Made by a program: the position numbers and the translations under genes | Notes under the pieces: model-generated | The model's input: only the letters and a program-made list of their open reading frames with translations | What the model was told of the DNA's origin: nothing | Databases searched by the model: none | Part shown: positions 50,812 through 59,594 of the stretch, piece by piece | Layout: the number at the start of each line of letters is the position of its first letter | Position numbering within the stretch: the first letter of the stretch is position 1 | DNA from: an uncultured Prevotella sp. | Lineage (GTDB): Bacteria; Bacteroidota; Bacteroidia; Bacteroidales; Bacteroidaceae | Direction: 5' to 3' | Length of the DNA: 61,510 bases | Assembly (NCBI GenBank): GCA_900315035.1 | Contig: OMXO01000044.1 | Coordinates: 1 to 61,510 of the forward strand

Positions 50812-51472
50812 GTCGTTCGTTGTTCTTCTCTTCATCTGTGGTGTTGTGGCTCATGCACAGACACCACAGGAGTGGCGCGACTCTGTCTCAACCCTGATAG
50901 AACAGATACGACTGCATCCTAAGAATATCGACCTGCGGCTGAAGAAAGCTGAGGCCAATATCAATCTCCAGCAATGGGACTATGCCATCGAGGAATATGG
51001 ACGGGTGCTGCGACTCGATGAACGTAACCTCGCTGCTCTTTATTTCCGGGCTTACTGTCAGGGAAAGGTACATCATTACGACTTGGCGAAAGTCGATTAT
51101 GAACAGTTTCTGGCTATTCAGCCCCAACATTTCGAAGCCCATCTGGGATTAGCACATGTACTCCAGAAAATGGGGCGCAAGACAGATACCGTCGATGAAC
51201 TCAACCGCATCGTCCTGCTTTTCCCGGATAGTGCGCAGGCTTATGCTGCCCGCGCTGCCTATGAGACGGAACTGGGACAATACGAGGTGGCCCTCTTCGA
51301 CTGGGATGAGGCACTTCGCTGCCAGCCTTCCAACGAGGGCTATACGGTGTCGAAAGTCGATGTCCTGATTCGGATGAACCGCCGAAAGGAAGCCCGAGAA
51401 ACGCTTGACGCATTAGTCAGGAAAGGTACGCCAAGAGGTGCACTGAAGGAATGGTACGATCAGTGTAAGTGA
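50804..51472 (+). CDS. exported TPR protein at the end of the leu operon
   Basis: The protein has 222 aa: a signal peptide (about 1-18, V-V-A-H-A-Q) and four to five TPR units, clearest as [19 protein letters not shown] and [12 protein letters not shown]. It would act in the periplasm as a protein-interaction scaffold. It overlaps leuB by 8 bp, so it is translated from the leu transcript although no metabolic link is apparent. A strong hairpin terminator follows. Confidence 0.8.
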   Translation: MRKSFVVLLFICGVVAHAQTPQEWRDSVSTLIEQIRLHPKNIDLRLKKAEANINLQQWDYAIEEYGRVLRLDERNLAALYFRAYCQGKVHHYDLAKVDYEQFLAIQPQHFEAHLGLAHVLQKMGRKTDTVDELNRIVLLFPDSAQAYAARAAYETELGQYEVALFDWDEALRCQPSNEGYTVSKVDVLIRMNRRKEARETLDALVRKGTPRGALKEWYDQCK

Positions 51473-51488
51473 AGAATATGTGACAGTT

Positions 51489-51527
51489 GTGAGGGAAAAA
51501 CCGCAAATTATTTGGTTTTTCCCTCAC
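51489..51527 (+). terminator. perfect 14-bp hairpin after the leu operon
   Basis: GTGAGGGAAAAACC (51489-51502) is exactly inverted at 51514-51527 with an 11-nt loop, followed by TTCTTTG. The loop carries the -33 TTTG of the next promoter. Confidence 0.75.
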
Positions 51528-51542
51528 TTCTTTGTACCTTTG
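51511..51542 (+). promoter_or_regulatory. promoter of DUF2027-nadE
   Basis: -33 TTTG (51511-51514), 20-nt spacer, -7 TACCTTTG (51535-51542): exact consensus, overlapping the terminator hairpin of the leu operon. Confidence 0.8.
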
Positions 51543-51566
51543 CCCCTGTAAAATAGAAACAAACCG

Positions 51567-52271
51567 ATGAAAATAGGAGACCAAGTAAGATTCCTTAGTG
51601 AGGTCGGCGGCGGAAAAGTTGCTGGTTTTCAGGGGAAGAATATCGTGCTTGTCGAAGACGAAGACGGCTTCCAGGTACCCATGCGTATCACCGAAGTCGT
51701 TGTCGTCGGCGAGGAGGATTATGATACGCGACATGTGATAGAGGCAAAGGCCAGTTCTGTGAAGGCGGCTCTCAATGCTGTCAGTGAGGAAGAAGAACTG
51801 GAGCCTGCCGACAAGCCTGTTACCTTCAAGGCTAAACCTGAGGAGCGCAAGGGTGGTGATAAGTTGAGTGCCTATCTCGCCTTTGTACCGATGAATGTGA
51901 AGGAACTGACGCAAACCCGTTTTGAGACTTATCTGGTAAACGATTCCAACTACTACTTGCGCTATGTCTATATGACTGCCGAGGGAACCGCCTGGCAGGT
52001 AAGGGCTGAGGGGGAGATAGAACCAAACACGAAGGAGTTTGTCGAGGAGTTCGGACGCGAGAATCTCAATGAGTTTGAGCACTGCTGTCTTCAACTGATA
52101 GCCTACAAACGCGATAAGCACTTCCTGTTGAAGCCGCCAGTCAATGCGCAGGTTCGGGTTGATACTGTGAAGTTCTACAAGCTTCACGCCTTCCGCGAGA
52201 ACGATTTCTTCGAACAGCCCGCTCTTGTTTATACATTAATAGAAAACGACGTCCAAAAGGTTAAGTTATGA
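51567..52271 (+). CDS. DUF2027 domain protein lacking the Smr domain
   Basis: The protein has 234 aa. The N-terminal K-I-G-D-Q-V-R-F-L-S-E-V-G-G-G-K-V and V-E-D-E-D-G-F-Q-V-P-M, and the central beta domain (L-S-A-Y-L-A-F-V-P-M-N-V-K to P-A-L-V-Y-T-L-I), match the Bacteroidetes DUF2027 family. As I recall, homologues carry a C-terminal Smr (MutS2-like) nuclease domain after this point (about 330+ aa in total); here the protein stops in the linker (N-D-V-Q-K-V-K-L) and its TGA overlaps the nadE ATG. Function unknown. Confidence 0.8.
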   Translation: MKIGDQVRFLSEVGGGKVAGFQGKNIVLVEDEDGFQVPMRITEVVVVGEEDYDTRHVIEAKASSVKAALNAVSEEEELEPADKPVTFKAKPEERKGGDKLSAYLAFVPMNVKELTQTRFETYLVNDSNYYLRYVYMTAEGTAWQVRAEGEIEPNTKEFVEEFGRENLNEFEHCCLQLIAYKRDKHFLLKPPVNAQVRVDTVKFYKLHAFRENDFFEQPALVYTLIENDVQKVKL

Positions 52272-54178
52272 AATACGGATTTGTCAAGGTCGCCGCTGCA
52301 GTCCCTACTGTGAAGGTGGCCGATGTTGAGTACAACTTACAGCAGATTGAAAGTCTGATTGCTCAGGCTGAGGGTAGGGGTATCGAGATGATGGTGTTCC
52401 CAGAACTCTGCCTCACTGGCTACACCTGTCAGGATCTGTTTAAGGAGCAGCTTCTCCTCGATCGTGCAGAGAGTGCAGTGATAGCCCTGTTAGACTTCAC
52501 CCGTAAACTCGACATCATCTCCATCATTGGATTGCCTGTGGTGGTTAATGGTCTGCTTTACAACTGTGCTGCCATCATTCAGGGTGGTCAACTCTTAGGG
52601 CTTATCCCCAAGACTTATCTGCCCAATTATGCCGAGTTCTACGAGAAGCGCTGGTTCGCTTCTGCCCAGGACCTGAATCCTACCGAGTTCTACTTCGCTG
52701 GCGGACTTGTTTCTGTCAGCGCCGATCCTAAGGTCTTCGTCACCTCCGATGGCGTCAAGTTCGGTGTGGAGATCTGTGAGGATGTGTGGGCACCGATTCC
52801 TCCCAGCAACAATCTTGCGCTGGCTGGTGCAGATATCATCTTCAATCTTTCTGCCAGCGACGAATTGATTGGCAAGCATGCTTATCTCAAGAGCCTGCTG
52901 GCTCAGCAGAGTGCGAGAACCATCAGTAGTTATGTCTATGCCAGCTGCGGTTTTGGCGAATCTACTCAGGATGTGGTCTATGGCGGCAATGCGATGATTT
53001 TCGAGAATGGTCAGTTACTTGTCGAGGGGGAACGTTTTTCTATCCAGCCTCAGATCAGATCGTATCAGGTTGACATCGAGAAACTGCGGGTGGAGCGTCG
53101 TCAGAACACGACATTTATCAATGCCCAGCGTCATGCCCATGCCTCTGTCGTAGCCTGCAAGCCTGTGTCGCCACGCGACTTCGATTTACTGCGAGCCATC
53201 GATCCTCATCCGTTTATCCCTAAGGCAGAGAATATGAGTGAGGCCTGCGAGGAGATCCTGAATATCCAGGTCGCTGGTCTTGCCAAGCGCCTTTATCATA
53301 TCAATGCCAAGAAGGCTGTGATAGGCATCAGTGGTGGACTCGACTCCACGTTGGCATTACTGGTCACTGTGAAAGCCTTCGATAAGATGGCACTCGACCG
53401 TAAGGGCATCATCGGTATCACGATGCCGGGCTTCGGCACCACCGATCGCACCTATCATAATGCCATCAAACTCATGCAGACCTTAGGCATTACCATCCGT
53501 GAGATCAACATCGCGATGGCTGTCACGCAGCATTTCCATGATATAGGCCATAACGGGAAGGTTCACGATATCACCTACGAGAACTCTCAGGCGCGTGAAC
53601 GCACGCAGATTTTGATGGATGTGGCTAATCAGGAGAATGCCATCGTCATCGGTACAGGCGACCTCTCCGAACTTGCCTTGGGATGGGCTACCTATAATGG
53701 CGACCACATGTCGATGTACGGTGTGAATGCGGGTATCCCCAAGACGCTGATACGCTATCTGGTCACTTATGTGTCGGGCGAGATGGCTACCGAGACCTTG
53801 CTCGACATCGTCGATACACCGATTTCACCGGAACTGATCCCTGCCGACGAAAATGGTAACATCAAGCAGAAGACAGAAGACCTCGTGGGCCCTTACGAAC
53901 TCCACGACTTCTTTATCTACTATTTCCTGCGTTACGGCTTCCGTCCTAAGAAGATTTTCCTGATGGCGCAGAAGGCCTTTGCCGATACCTATGATGACGA
54001 TATTATCAAGAAGTGGCTCACGACGTTCTGCCGTCGGTTCTTCAATCAGCAGTTCAAGCGTTCTTGTTTGCCCGATGGACCTAAGGTGGGTAGTGTCAGT
54101 CTGTCGCCTCGTGGCGACTGGCGCATGCCGAGCGATGCCTCCAGCGCCTTGTGGCTGAAGGAGTGCGAGAGTCTCTAA
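52268..54178 (+). CDS. nadE: glutamine-hydrolysing NAD+ synthetase
   Basis: The protein has 636 aa, the two-domain form. The N-terminal nitrilase-fold glutaminase (1-~290) has V-F-P-E-L-C-L-T-G-Y, the Lys in L-I-P-K-T-Y-L and the Cys in G-V-E-I-C-E-D-V-W. The synthetase domain has I-S-G-G-L-D-S-T-L-A-L (PP-loop), G-T-G-D-L-S-E-L-A-L-G-W and a C-terminal F-K-R-S-C-L-P-D-G-P-K-V. It amidates nicotinate adenine dinucleotide with ATP and glutamine-derived ammonia. Its ATG overlaps the DUF2027 stop. Confidence 0.96.
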   Translation: MKYGFVKVAAAVPTVKVADVEYNLQQIESLIAQAEGRGIEMMVFPELCLTGYTCQDLFKEQLLLDRAESAVIALLDFTRKLDIISIIGLPVVVNGLLYNCAAIIQGGQLLGLIPKTYLPNYAEFYEKRWFASAQDLNPTEFYFAGGLVSVSADPKVFVTSDGVKFGVEICEDVWAPIPPSNNLALAGADIIFNLSASDELIGKHAYLKSLLAQQSARTISSYVYASCGFGESTQDVVYGGNAMIFENGQLLVEGERFSIQPQIRSYQVDIEKLRVERRQNTTFINAQRHAHASVVACKPVSPRDFDLLRAIDPHPFIPKAENMSEACEEILNIQVAGLAKRLYHINAKKAVIGISGGLDSTLALLVTVKAFDKMALDRKGIIGITMPGFGTTDRTYHNAIKLMQTLGITIREINIAMAVTQHFHDIGHNGKVHDITYENSQARERTQILMDVANQENAIVIGTGDLSELALGWATYNGDHMSMYGVNAGIPKTLIRYLVTYVSGEMATETLLDIVDTPISPELIPADENGNIKQKTEDLVGPYELHDFFIYYFLRYGFRPKKIFLMAQKAFADTYDDDIIKKWLTTFCRRFFNQQFKRSCLPDGPKVGSVSLSPRGDWRMPSDASSALWLKECESL

Positions 54179-54193
54179 TCAAAACATAGTGAT

Positions 54194-54228
54194 AAAAAAA
54201 TGAGTTAGTTGAACACTAACTCATTTTT
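54194..54228. terminator. bidirectional terminator between nadE and clpC
   Basis: ATGAGTTAGT (54200-54209) pairs with ACTAACTCAT (54215-54224) with a 5-nt loop. It is followed by T-runs in both directions (TTTTTG on plus; a run of T on minus). It overlaps the last codons of clpC. Confidence 0.85.
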
Positions 54229-56736
54229 GTTTTCATGCAGCCCGACGTGGATGATTGATCCTAAGGGCAGTTCGCCGTTCACGATGATATCGCTCACCCC
54301 GTCTTCAATATAGTTCTGGATAGCGCGTTTCAGTGGGCGGGCTCCAAACTGCACGTCATAGCCCTTCGTCGCTACAAACTCCTTCGCCTCGTCTGTCAAG
54401 TTTATCTTGTAGCCTATCTGCTCAATGCGCTTGTAGAGTCCTTTCAGTTCTACATCGATAATCTTCTTGATAGCGTCGAGGTCAAGTTGGTCGAAGGTGA
54501 TGATCTCGTCGAGACGGTTCAGGAACTCTGGCGAGAACTGTTTCGACAGTGCTTTCTGTACGATGCTGCGTGCGTGTTCCTTATCCTGCTCATTCAGCAT
54601 CAGTCCTGTGCTTCCCGAAGCACTGAAGCCCACGCCGCGTCCGAAGTCCTTCAACTGTCGTGTACCGGCATTCGAGGTCATGATGATCACCGTATTGCGG
54701 AAGTCCACGAACCGTCCGTTACCGTCAGTCAGTCTTCCTTCGTCGAGCACCTGCAGCAACAGGTTGAACACATTGCCGTGAGCCTTCTCGATCTCGTCGA
54801 GCAACACGATAGAGTAGGGGTGACGTCTGACGCGCTCCGTCAACTGTCCACCTTCCTCGTAGCCTACGTATCCCGGAGGTGCACCTATCAGTCGTGAGGT
54901 GTTGAAACTTTCCGTATATTCGCTCATGTCGATACGTATCAGGGCATCAGGACTGCCGAACATAAACTCCGCCAGTTTTTTGGCCAGATAGGTCTTGCCC
55001 ACACCAGTCGGTCCGAGGAACATGAATACGCCTATCGGATGGTTGGGATCCTTCAGACCTACGCGGTTACGCTGGATAGCTTTCACCATCTTGTCTATCG
55101 CCTTGTCTTGGGCAATCACCGCATTCTTCAGTTCCTGTGCCATTCCCTTCAGGCGGATACCCTCTTGTTCTGCCATCCGCTGGGCGGGTACACCTGTCAT
55201 CATCGCTACGACCTCAGCCACCTGTTCGGCATCTACCACATGGCGCTCCTCACTCTCACCCTTGCTCCAACGGTCGTTCAGCTCCTTCAGTTCTGTCTCT
55301 AGTTTCAACTGTCTGTCGCGATAGCCTGCAGCCAACTCGTAGTTCTGGTTCTTCACGGCCTGCTGCTTCTTCTCCTTCACGTTGGCTATCTCCTTCTCCT
55401 TCTCAGTGATCTCTGGCGGAATCTGTGCATTAGCCAGATGTACGCGTGAACCAGTCTCGTCGAGAGCGTCTATGGCCTTATCAGGCATGAAGCGGTCTGT
55501 CACATAGCGGTCTGTCAATTTGACACATGCCACCAGCGCCTCGTCAGTATAGGTCACGTGGTGATGATGCTCGTAGCGGTCCTTGATGTTATGCAGTATC
55601 TGCAGCGTCTCGTCGTTGGTGGTAGGCTCCACCTGCACCTTCTGGAATCGTCTTTCCAGCGCACCGTCTTTCTCTATCGAGTTACGGTATTCGTCGAGTG
55701 TCGTCGCACCGATGCACTGCACGTTGCCCCTTGCCAGAGCGGGCTTCATGATGTTAGCGGCATCCATCGATCCTGGTGTCGAGCCGGCACCGATGATGGT
55801 GTGTATCTCGTCGATGAATACGATCACGTCGGGATTGGCCTCAAGTTCCTTCATCAGCGCCTTCAGTCGCTCCTCAAACTGTCCGCGATACTTCGTACCA
55901 GCCACCACACCCGTCATGTCGAGGGTATAGATACGCTTGTTGAAGAGCATCGGACTCGTGTGGTGCTTCACAATCAGTTGTGCCAGTCCCTCTACGATGG
56001 CACTCTTACCCACACCGGGCTCACCTATCAGGATAGGGTTGTTCTTCTTTCTGCGCCCGAGTATCTCGATGATGCGCTGTATCTCCTTCTCGCGCCCCAC
56101 GCAAGGGTCGAGTTTCCCTTCGGCAGCAGCCCGTGTCAGGTCTGTACCAAACGTGTCGAGCACAGGTGTCTTCGAGGCTGGCTTCGACTGAACCGTTGTA
56201 GCCCCCGATTTGGCGGCGCTGCCAGTCTTTCCGGCAGTATCCTCAAACTCGTCCTCTTCCTCGTCGGGCAGTCCGATACCGTTCTTTATCTCTGTATTCT
56301 GCGGGGCGAACAGCATCGCCATAGCGTCTTCATAATTCATGTTGTTCAGTTCTAATACTTGTTTGGCACCATTGTTCACGGCATCATGGAGGATGGCGAG
56401 CAGCAGGTGCTTCTCATCAACTTTTGTCGTACGCTGGATACGTGCCTCCAGCACGGCAAGTTTTAATATATTGCTGGCCTTCTCGTTCAGCACCAGTTCT
56501 GAGGTGTGGATAGGCATGCCGATCTCGTCTTCACGAACTCTCTGTTCCAGTTCTGTCTTTACCGACTGCAGGTTCAGGTTCAGTCTGTGAAATAGGTCAA
56601 TCACGGGCCCGTCAGTGCTTCTGAGCATTCCCAGCAGCAGGTGCTCAGGCCCTACAGAACGGCTGGCCAGACGTGCGGCTTCCTCGCGAGAAAACGCAAG
56701 GATTTCCGATACTTTTGGTGAAAACTGGCTAGTCAT
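54205..56736 (-). CDS. clpC: ATP-dependent Clp protease ATP-binding subunit ClpC
   Basis: The protein has 843 aa. The double N-terminal Clp_N repeat (1-~150; [13 protein letters not shown]) is followed by an acidic linker, AAA1 with G-E-P-G-V-G-K-S-A, and a short middle coiled coil with a UVR-like segment ([16 protein letters not shown]). AAA2 has G-P-T-G-V-G-K-T-Y. The short middle domain favours ClpC over ClpB. It unfolds proteins for ClpP or acts as a chaperone. A -7 box (56777-56784) lies about 40 nt upstream. Confidence 0.93.
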   Translation of the reverse strand: MTSQFSPKVSEILAFSREEAARLASRSVGPEHLLLGMLRSTDGPVIDLFHRLNLNLQSVKTELEQRVREDEIGMPIHTSELVLNEKASNILKLAVLEARIQRTTKVDEKHLLLAILHDAVNNGAKQVLELNNMNYEDAMAMLFAPQNTEIKNGIGLPDEEEDEFEDTAGKTGSAAKSGATTVQSKPASKTPVLDTFGTDLTRAAAEGKLDPCVGREKEIQRIIEILGRRKKNNPILIGEPGVGKSAIVEGLAQLIVKHHTSPMLFNKRIYTLDMTGVVAGTKYRGQFEERLKALMKELEANPDVIVFIDEIHTIIGAGSTPGSMDAANIMKPALARGNVQCIGATTLDEYRNSIEKDGALERRFQKVQVEPTTNDETLQILHNIKDRYEHHHHVTYTDEALVACVKLTDRYVTDRFMPDKAIDALDETGSRVHLANAQIPPEITEKEKEIANVKEKKQQAVKNQNYELAAGYRDRQLKLETELKELNDRWSKGESEERHVVDAEQVAEVVAMMTGVPAQRMAEQEGIRLKGMAQELKNAVIAQDKAIDKMVKAIQRNRVGLKDPNHPIGVFMFLGPTGVGKTYLAKKLAEFMFGSPDALIRIDMSEYTESFNTSRLIGAPPGYVGYEEGGQLTERVRRHPYSIVLLDEIEKAHGNVFNLLLQVLDEGRLTDGNGRFVDFRNTVIIMTSNAGTRQLKDFGRGVGFSASGSTGLMLNEQDKEHARSIVQKALSKQFSPEFLNRLDEIITFDQLDLDAIKKIIDVELKGLYKRIEQIGYKINLTDEAKEFVATKGYDVQFGARPLKRAIQNYIEDGVSDIIVNGELPLGSIIHVGLHENKNELVFN

Positions 56737-56776
56737 ATTATTATATTATTCCTTTCTTTTTTATCATTTCACTTTG

Positions 56777-56784
56777 CAAAGATA
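56777..56784 (-). promoter_or_regulatory. -7 box of clpC
   Basis: TATCTTTG on the minus strand, 41 nt before the clpC ATG. No -33 TTTG at the usual spacing, which could mean an activator or alternative sigma factor is needed, or that this is not the main promoter. Confidence 0.45.
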
Positions 56785-56892
56785 CAACTTTTCTTGCAAA
56801 CATCGTGCCATATTGGATGTTTTCTTTTTGATTAGGTTTTCTTTCTGTCGCCAGAAAGAAAATGAATAAACCTTTAAAAATAGTTTAAAAGG

Positions 56893-56924
56893 TTTGGTTC
56901 TTTATGAAAAAATGACTACCTTTG
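56893..56924 (+). promoter_or_regulatory. gyrA promoter
   Basis: -33 TTTG (56893-56896), 20-nt spacer, -7 TACCTTTG (56917-56924): exact consensus, leaving a ~95-nt leader before the ATG at 57024. Confidence 0.82.
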
Positions 56925-57023
56925 CACGGTTAAAAACGCGTCAGCGGGCTTAAAAAGTGCCTTAAACGCGATTTGACACCCCAAAAGACGAGTAAAAAAA
57001 TAAATTCAAAAATACTTTTTTTA

Positions 57024-59345
57024 ATGGATCAGACATTCGATAACGACAGAATTATCAAGATTAACATCGAGGAGGAAATGAAGTCCAGCTACATCGACTA
57101 CTCCATGTCAGTCATTGTGGCGCGTGCCCTTCCCGATGTGCGCGACGGCTTTAAGCCCGTCCATCGCCGTATCCTCTACGGTATGATGGGCATTAATAAT
57201 GTATCTACACAACCTTATAAGAAATGTGCGCGCGTCGTAGGTGAGGTGCTCGGTAAGTACCACCCCCACGGCGACAGCTCAGTCTATGGTGCCCTCGTAC
57301 GTATGGCTCAGGACTGGAACATGCGCTACACGCTGGTTGACGGTCAGGGTAACTACGGTTCCGTTGACGGCGACTCTCCAGCTGCCATGCGATACACCGA
57401 GTGCCGCCTTTCTAAGATGGGTGAGCACATCATGGACGACCTCGACAAGGAGACCGTTGACATGATGAACAACTTCGACGACTCGCTTGAGGAGCCCACC
57501 GTGATGCCTACCAAGATTCCTAACCTCCTGGTGAATGGTGGTAACGGTATCGCCGTAGGTATGGCTACCAATATGCCTACCCACAACCTCAGTGAGGTGA
57601 TCGATGGATGCTGTGCCTATATCGACAATCCCGATATCGATACCGACGGCCTTATGCAGTATATCCCGGGGCCCGACTTCCCTACAGGTGCTTATATCTA
57701 TGGTCTGCAGGGCGTGCGCGATGCCTACGAGACAGGTCGAGGCCGTATCGTGATGCGTGCCAAGGCAGAGATTGAGAGCGGTGAGACCCACGATAAGATT
57801 GTTGTCACCGAGATTCCTTACGGCGTGAATAAGGCCGACCTTGTGGCTTACATCGCCGATCTCGCCAACCAGCATAAGATTGAGGGCGTTGCCAATGTGA
57901 ACGATGAGTCAGGCCGTCAGGGCATGCGTATCGTGGTTGACTGCAAGCGCGATGCCAATGCCAATGTGCTGCTCAATAAGCTCTTTAAGATGACAGCGCT
58001 GCAGAGCTCATTCTCAGTGAATAACATCGCTCTGGTTAAAGGTCGTCCGCGCCTGCTCTCACTGAAGGAGTGCGTCAAGTATTTCGTTGAGCACCGCCAC
58101 GATGTCACCATCCGTCGCACCAAGTACGACCTGCGTAAAGCCCAGGAGCGTGCCCACATCCTCGAAGGATTGATCATCGCTGTGAACAACATCGACGAGG
58201 TGGTTCACATTATTAGAAATAGTAAGACGCCTACCGATGCCCAGCGCAACTTGGAGGCCCGCTTCGAACTCGACGAGCTCCAGTCGAAGGCCATCGTCGA
58301 TATGCGTCTTGCACAGCTCACAGGCCTGCGCGTCGATCAGCTCCATCAGGAGTACGACGACTTGCAGAAACTCATTGCCGATTTGCAGGAGATTCTCGAT
58401 AATCCCGAGCGCTGTAAGGAAGTGATGAAGCAGGATCTGCTCGAGGTGAAGGAGAAGTATGGCGACGAGCGCCGCACCGAGATCATTCCTTTCGACCACG
58501 AGTTCAATGCCGAGGACTTCTATCCCGACGATCCTGTGGTTATCACCATCTCACACATGGGTTACATCAAGCGCACACCGCTGGCCGACTTCCACGAGCA
58601 AGGCCGAGGCGGCGTAGGCGCCAAGGCAGCCCGCCATCGCGACAACGACTTCACCGAGTATATCTATCCCGCCACGATGCATAACACGCTGCTCTTCTTC
58701 ACCCAGAAGGGTCGCTGCTACTGGCAGAAGTGCTACGAGATACCCGAGGGCGACAAGAACTCCAAGGGACGTGCCATCCAGAATATGCTCAACATCGAGC
58801 CCGACGACTCTATCAATGCCGTATTGCGCATCAAGAACTTCGGCGATGAGGAGTTCCTCAAGTCTCACTATGTGGTGTTCGCCACCAAGCAGGGTATCAT
58901 CAAGAAGACACGCCTTGACGCCTATAAGAACGTGCGTGCTGCCGGTGTGATAGCCATCAATATCAACGAGGGCGACGAGGTGGTAGGCGTACGTCTTACC
59001 AACGGCCACAACGAGCTGCTGCTCGCCAACCGCAACGGACGTGCCGTACGCTTCGACGAGAACGATGTCCGCACGATGGGCCGCGTCTCTACTGGTGTCA
59101 TCGGTATGCGCCTCGACGAAGGCGACGATGAGGTCGTAGGCATGGTATGCGTCAACGATCCTAACACCGAGACCATCATGGTGGTTTCAGAGAATGGCTA
59201 CGGCAAGCGCTCAGAGGTAGAAGACTATCGTAAGACCGCCCGCGGTGCCAAGGGTGTGAAGACTCTCGCCATCACCGAGAAGACAGGCCGTCTGGTAGCC
59301 ATCAAGGTAGTTACCGACGAGAACGACCTGATGATCTCCGTCTGA
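57024..59345 (+). CDS. gyrA: DNA gyrase subunit A, C-terminally truncated by a frameshift
   Basis: The protein has 773 aa as read, from M-D-Q-T-F-D-N-D-R (a longer frame from 56973 is unlikely). The breakage-reunion domain has R-A-L-P-D-V-R-D-G, G-K-Y-H-P-H-G-D-S-S and the catalytic Tyr124 in A-M-R-Y-T-E. The GyrA-box-like E-Q-G-R-G-G-V-G opens the C-terminal pinwheel. The frame ends at D-E-N-D-L-M-I-S-V, where family members continue for about 70 residues; the continuation (R-L-K-V-A-D-V-R-V-M-G-R-A) is present just downstream in another frame. Part of the last blade and the acidic tail would be lost. Confidence 0.93.
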   Translation: MDQTFDNDRIIKINIEEEMKSSYIDYSMSVIVARALPDVRDGFKPVHRRILYGMMGINNVSTQPYKKCARVVGEVLGKYHPHGDSSVYGALVRMAQDWNMRYTLVDGQGNYGSVDGDSPAAMRYTECRLSKMGEHIMDDLDKETVDMMNNFDDSLEEPTVMPTKIPNLLVNGGNGIAVGMATNMPTHNLSEVIDGCCAYIDNPDIDTDGLMQYIPGPDFPTGAYIYGLQGVRDAYETGRGRIVMRAKAEIESGETHDKIVVTEIPYGVNKADLVAYIADLANQHKIEGVANVNDESGRQGMRIVVDCKRDANANVLLNKLFKMTALQSSFSVNNIALVKGRPRLLSLKECVKYFVEHRHDVTIRRTKYDLRKAQERAHILEGLIIAVNNIDEVVHIIRNSKTPTDAQRNLEARFELDELQSKAIVDMRLAQLTGLRVDQLHQEYDDLQKLIADLQEILDNPERCKEVMKQDLLEVKEKYGDERRTEIIPFDHEFNAEDFYPDDPVVITISHMGYIKRTPLADFHEQGRGGVGAKAARHRDNDFTEYIYPATMHNTLLFFTQKGRCYWQKCYEIPEGDKNSKGRAIQNMLNIEPDDSINAVLRIKNFGDEEFLKSHYVVFATKQGIIKKTRLDAYKNVRAAGVIAININEGDEVVGVRLTNGHNELLLANRNGRAVRFDENDVRTMGRVSTGVIGMRLDEGDDEVVGMVCVNDPNTETIMVVSENGYGKRSEVEDYRKTARGAKGVKTLAITEKTGRLVAIKVVTDENDLMISV

Positions 59346-59554
59346 AAGTCGCCGATGTGCGCGTCATGGGCCGAGCCACTCAGGGTGTGCGTCTCATCAA
59401 TCTCGCCAAGAAGAACGATACCATCGCCAGCGTCTGCAAGGTGCTTCACTCTCAGGAGGAAGACGTCGATGAGGCCGAGGTAGTCGATGAGGAAGGTGTA
59501 GAAACGCCGGAGACTACGGCAGAGACCACGCCGGAGAACCCCGCTAACGAGTAA
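59339..59554 (+). pseudogene. gyrA: out-of-frame C-terminal end of GyrA
   Basis: Reads R-L-K-V-A-D-V-R-V-M-G-R-A-T-Q-G-V-R-L-I, the conserved final blade of the GyrA C-terminal domain, then an acidic tail rich in Glu and Thr. It is shifted relative to the main frame, and about eight residues expected between the two blocks (of the I-N-K-S-G-L-T-I type) are missing. A frame that starts with GTG at 59357 is an artefact of this break and not an independent gene. Confidence 0.8.
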
Positions 59555-59594
59555 TAATCACATTCTATATTAACAACTAAACTTTTTTAAGCGT

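Noticed and set aside
59357-59554. Independent small gene after gyrA
   Set aside because: Its translation is the conserved end of GyrA; it is explained by a frameshift.
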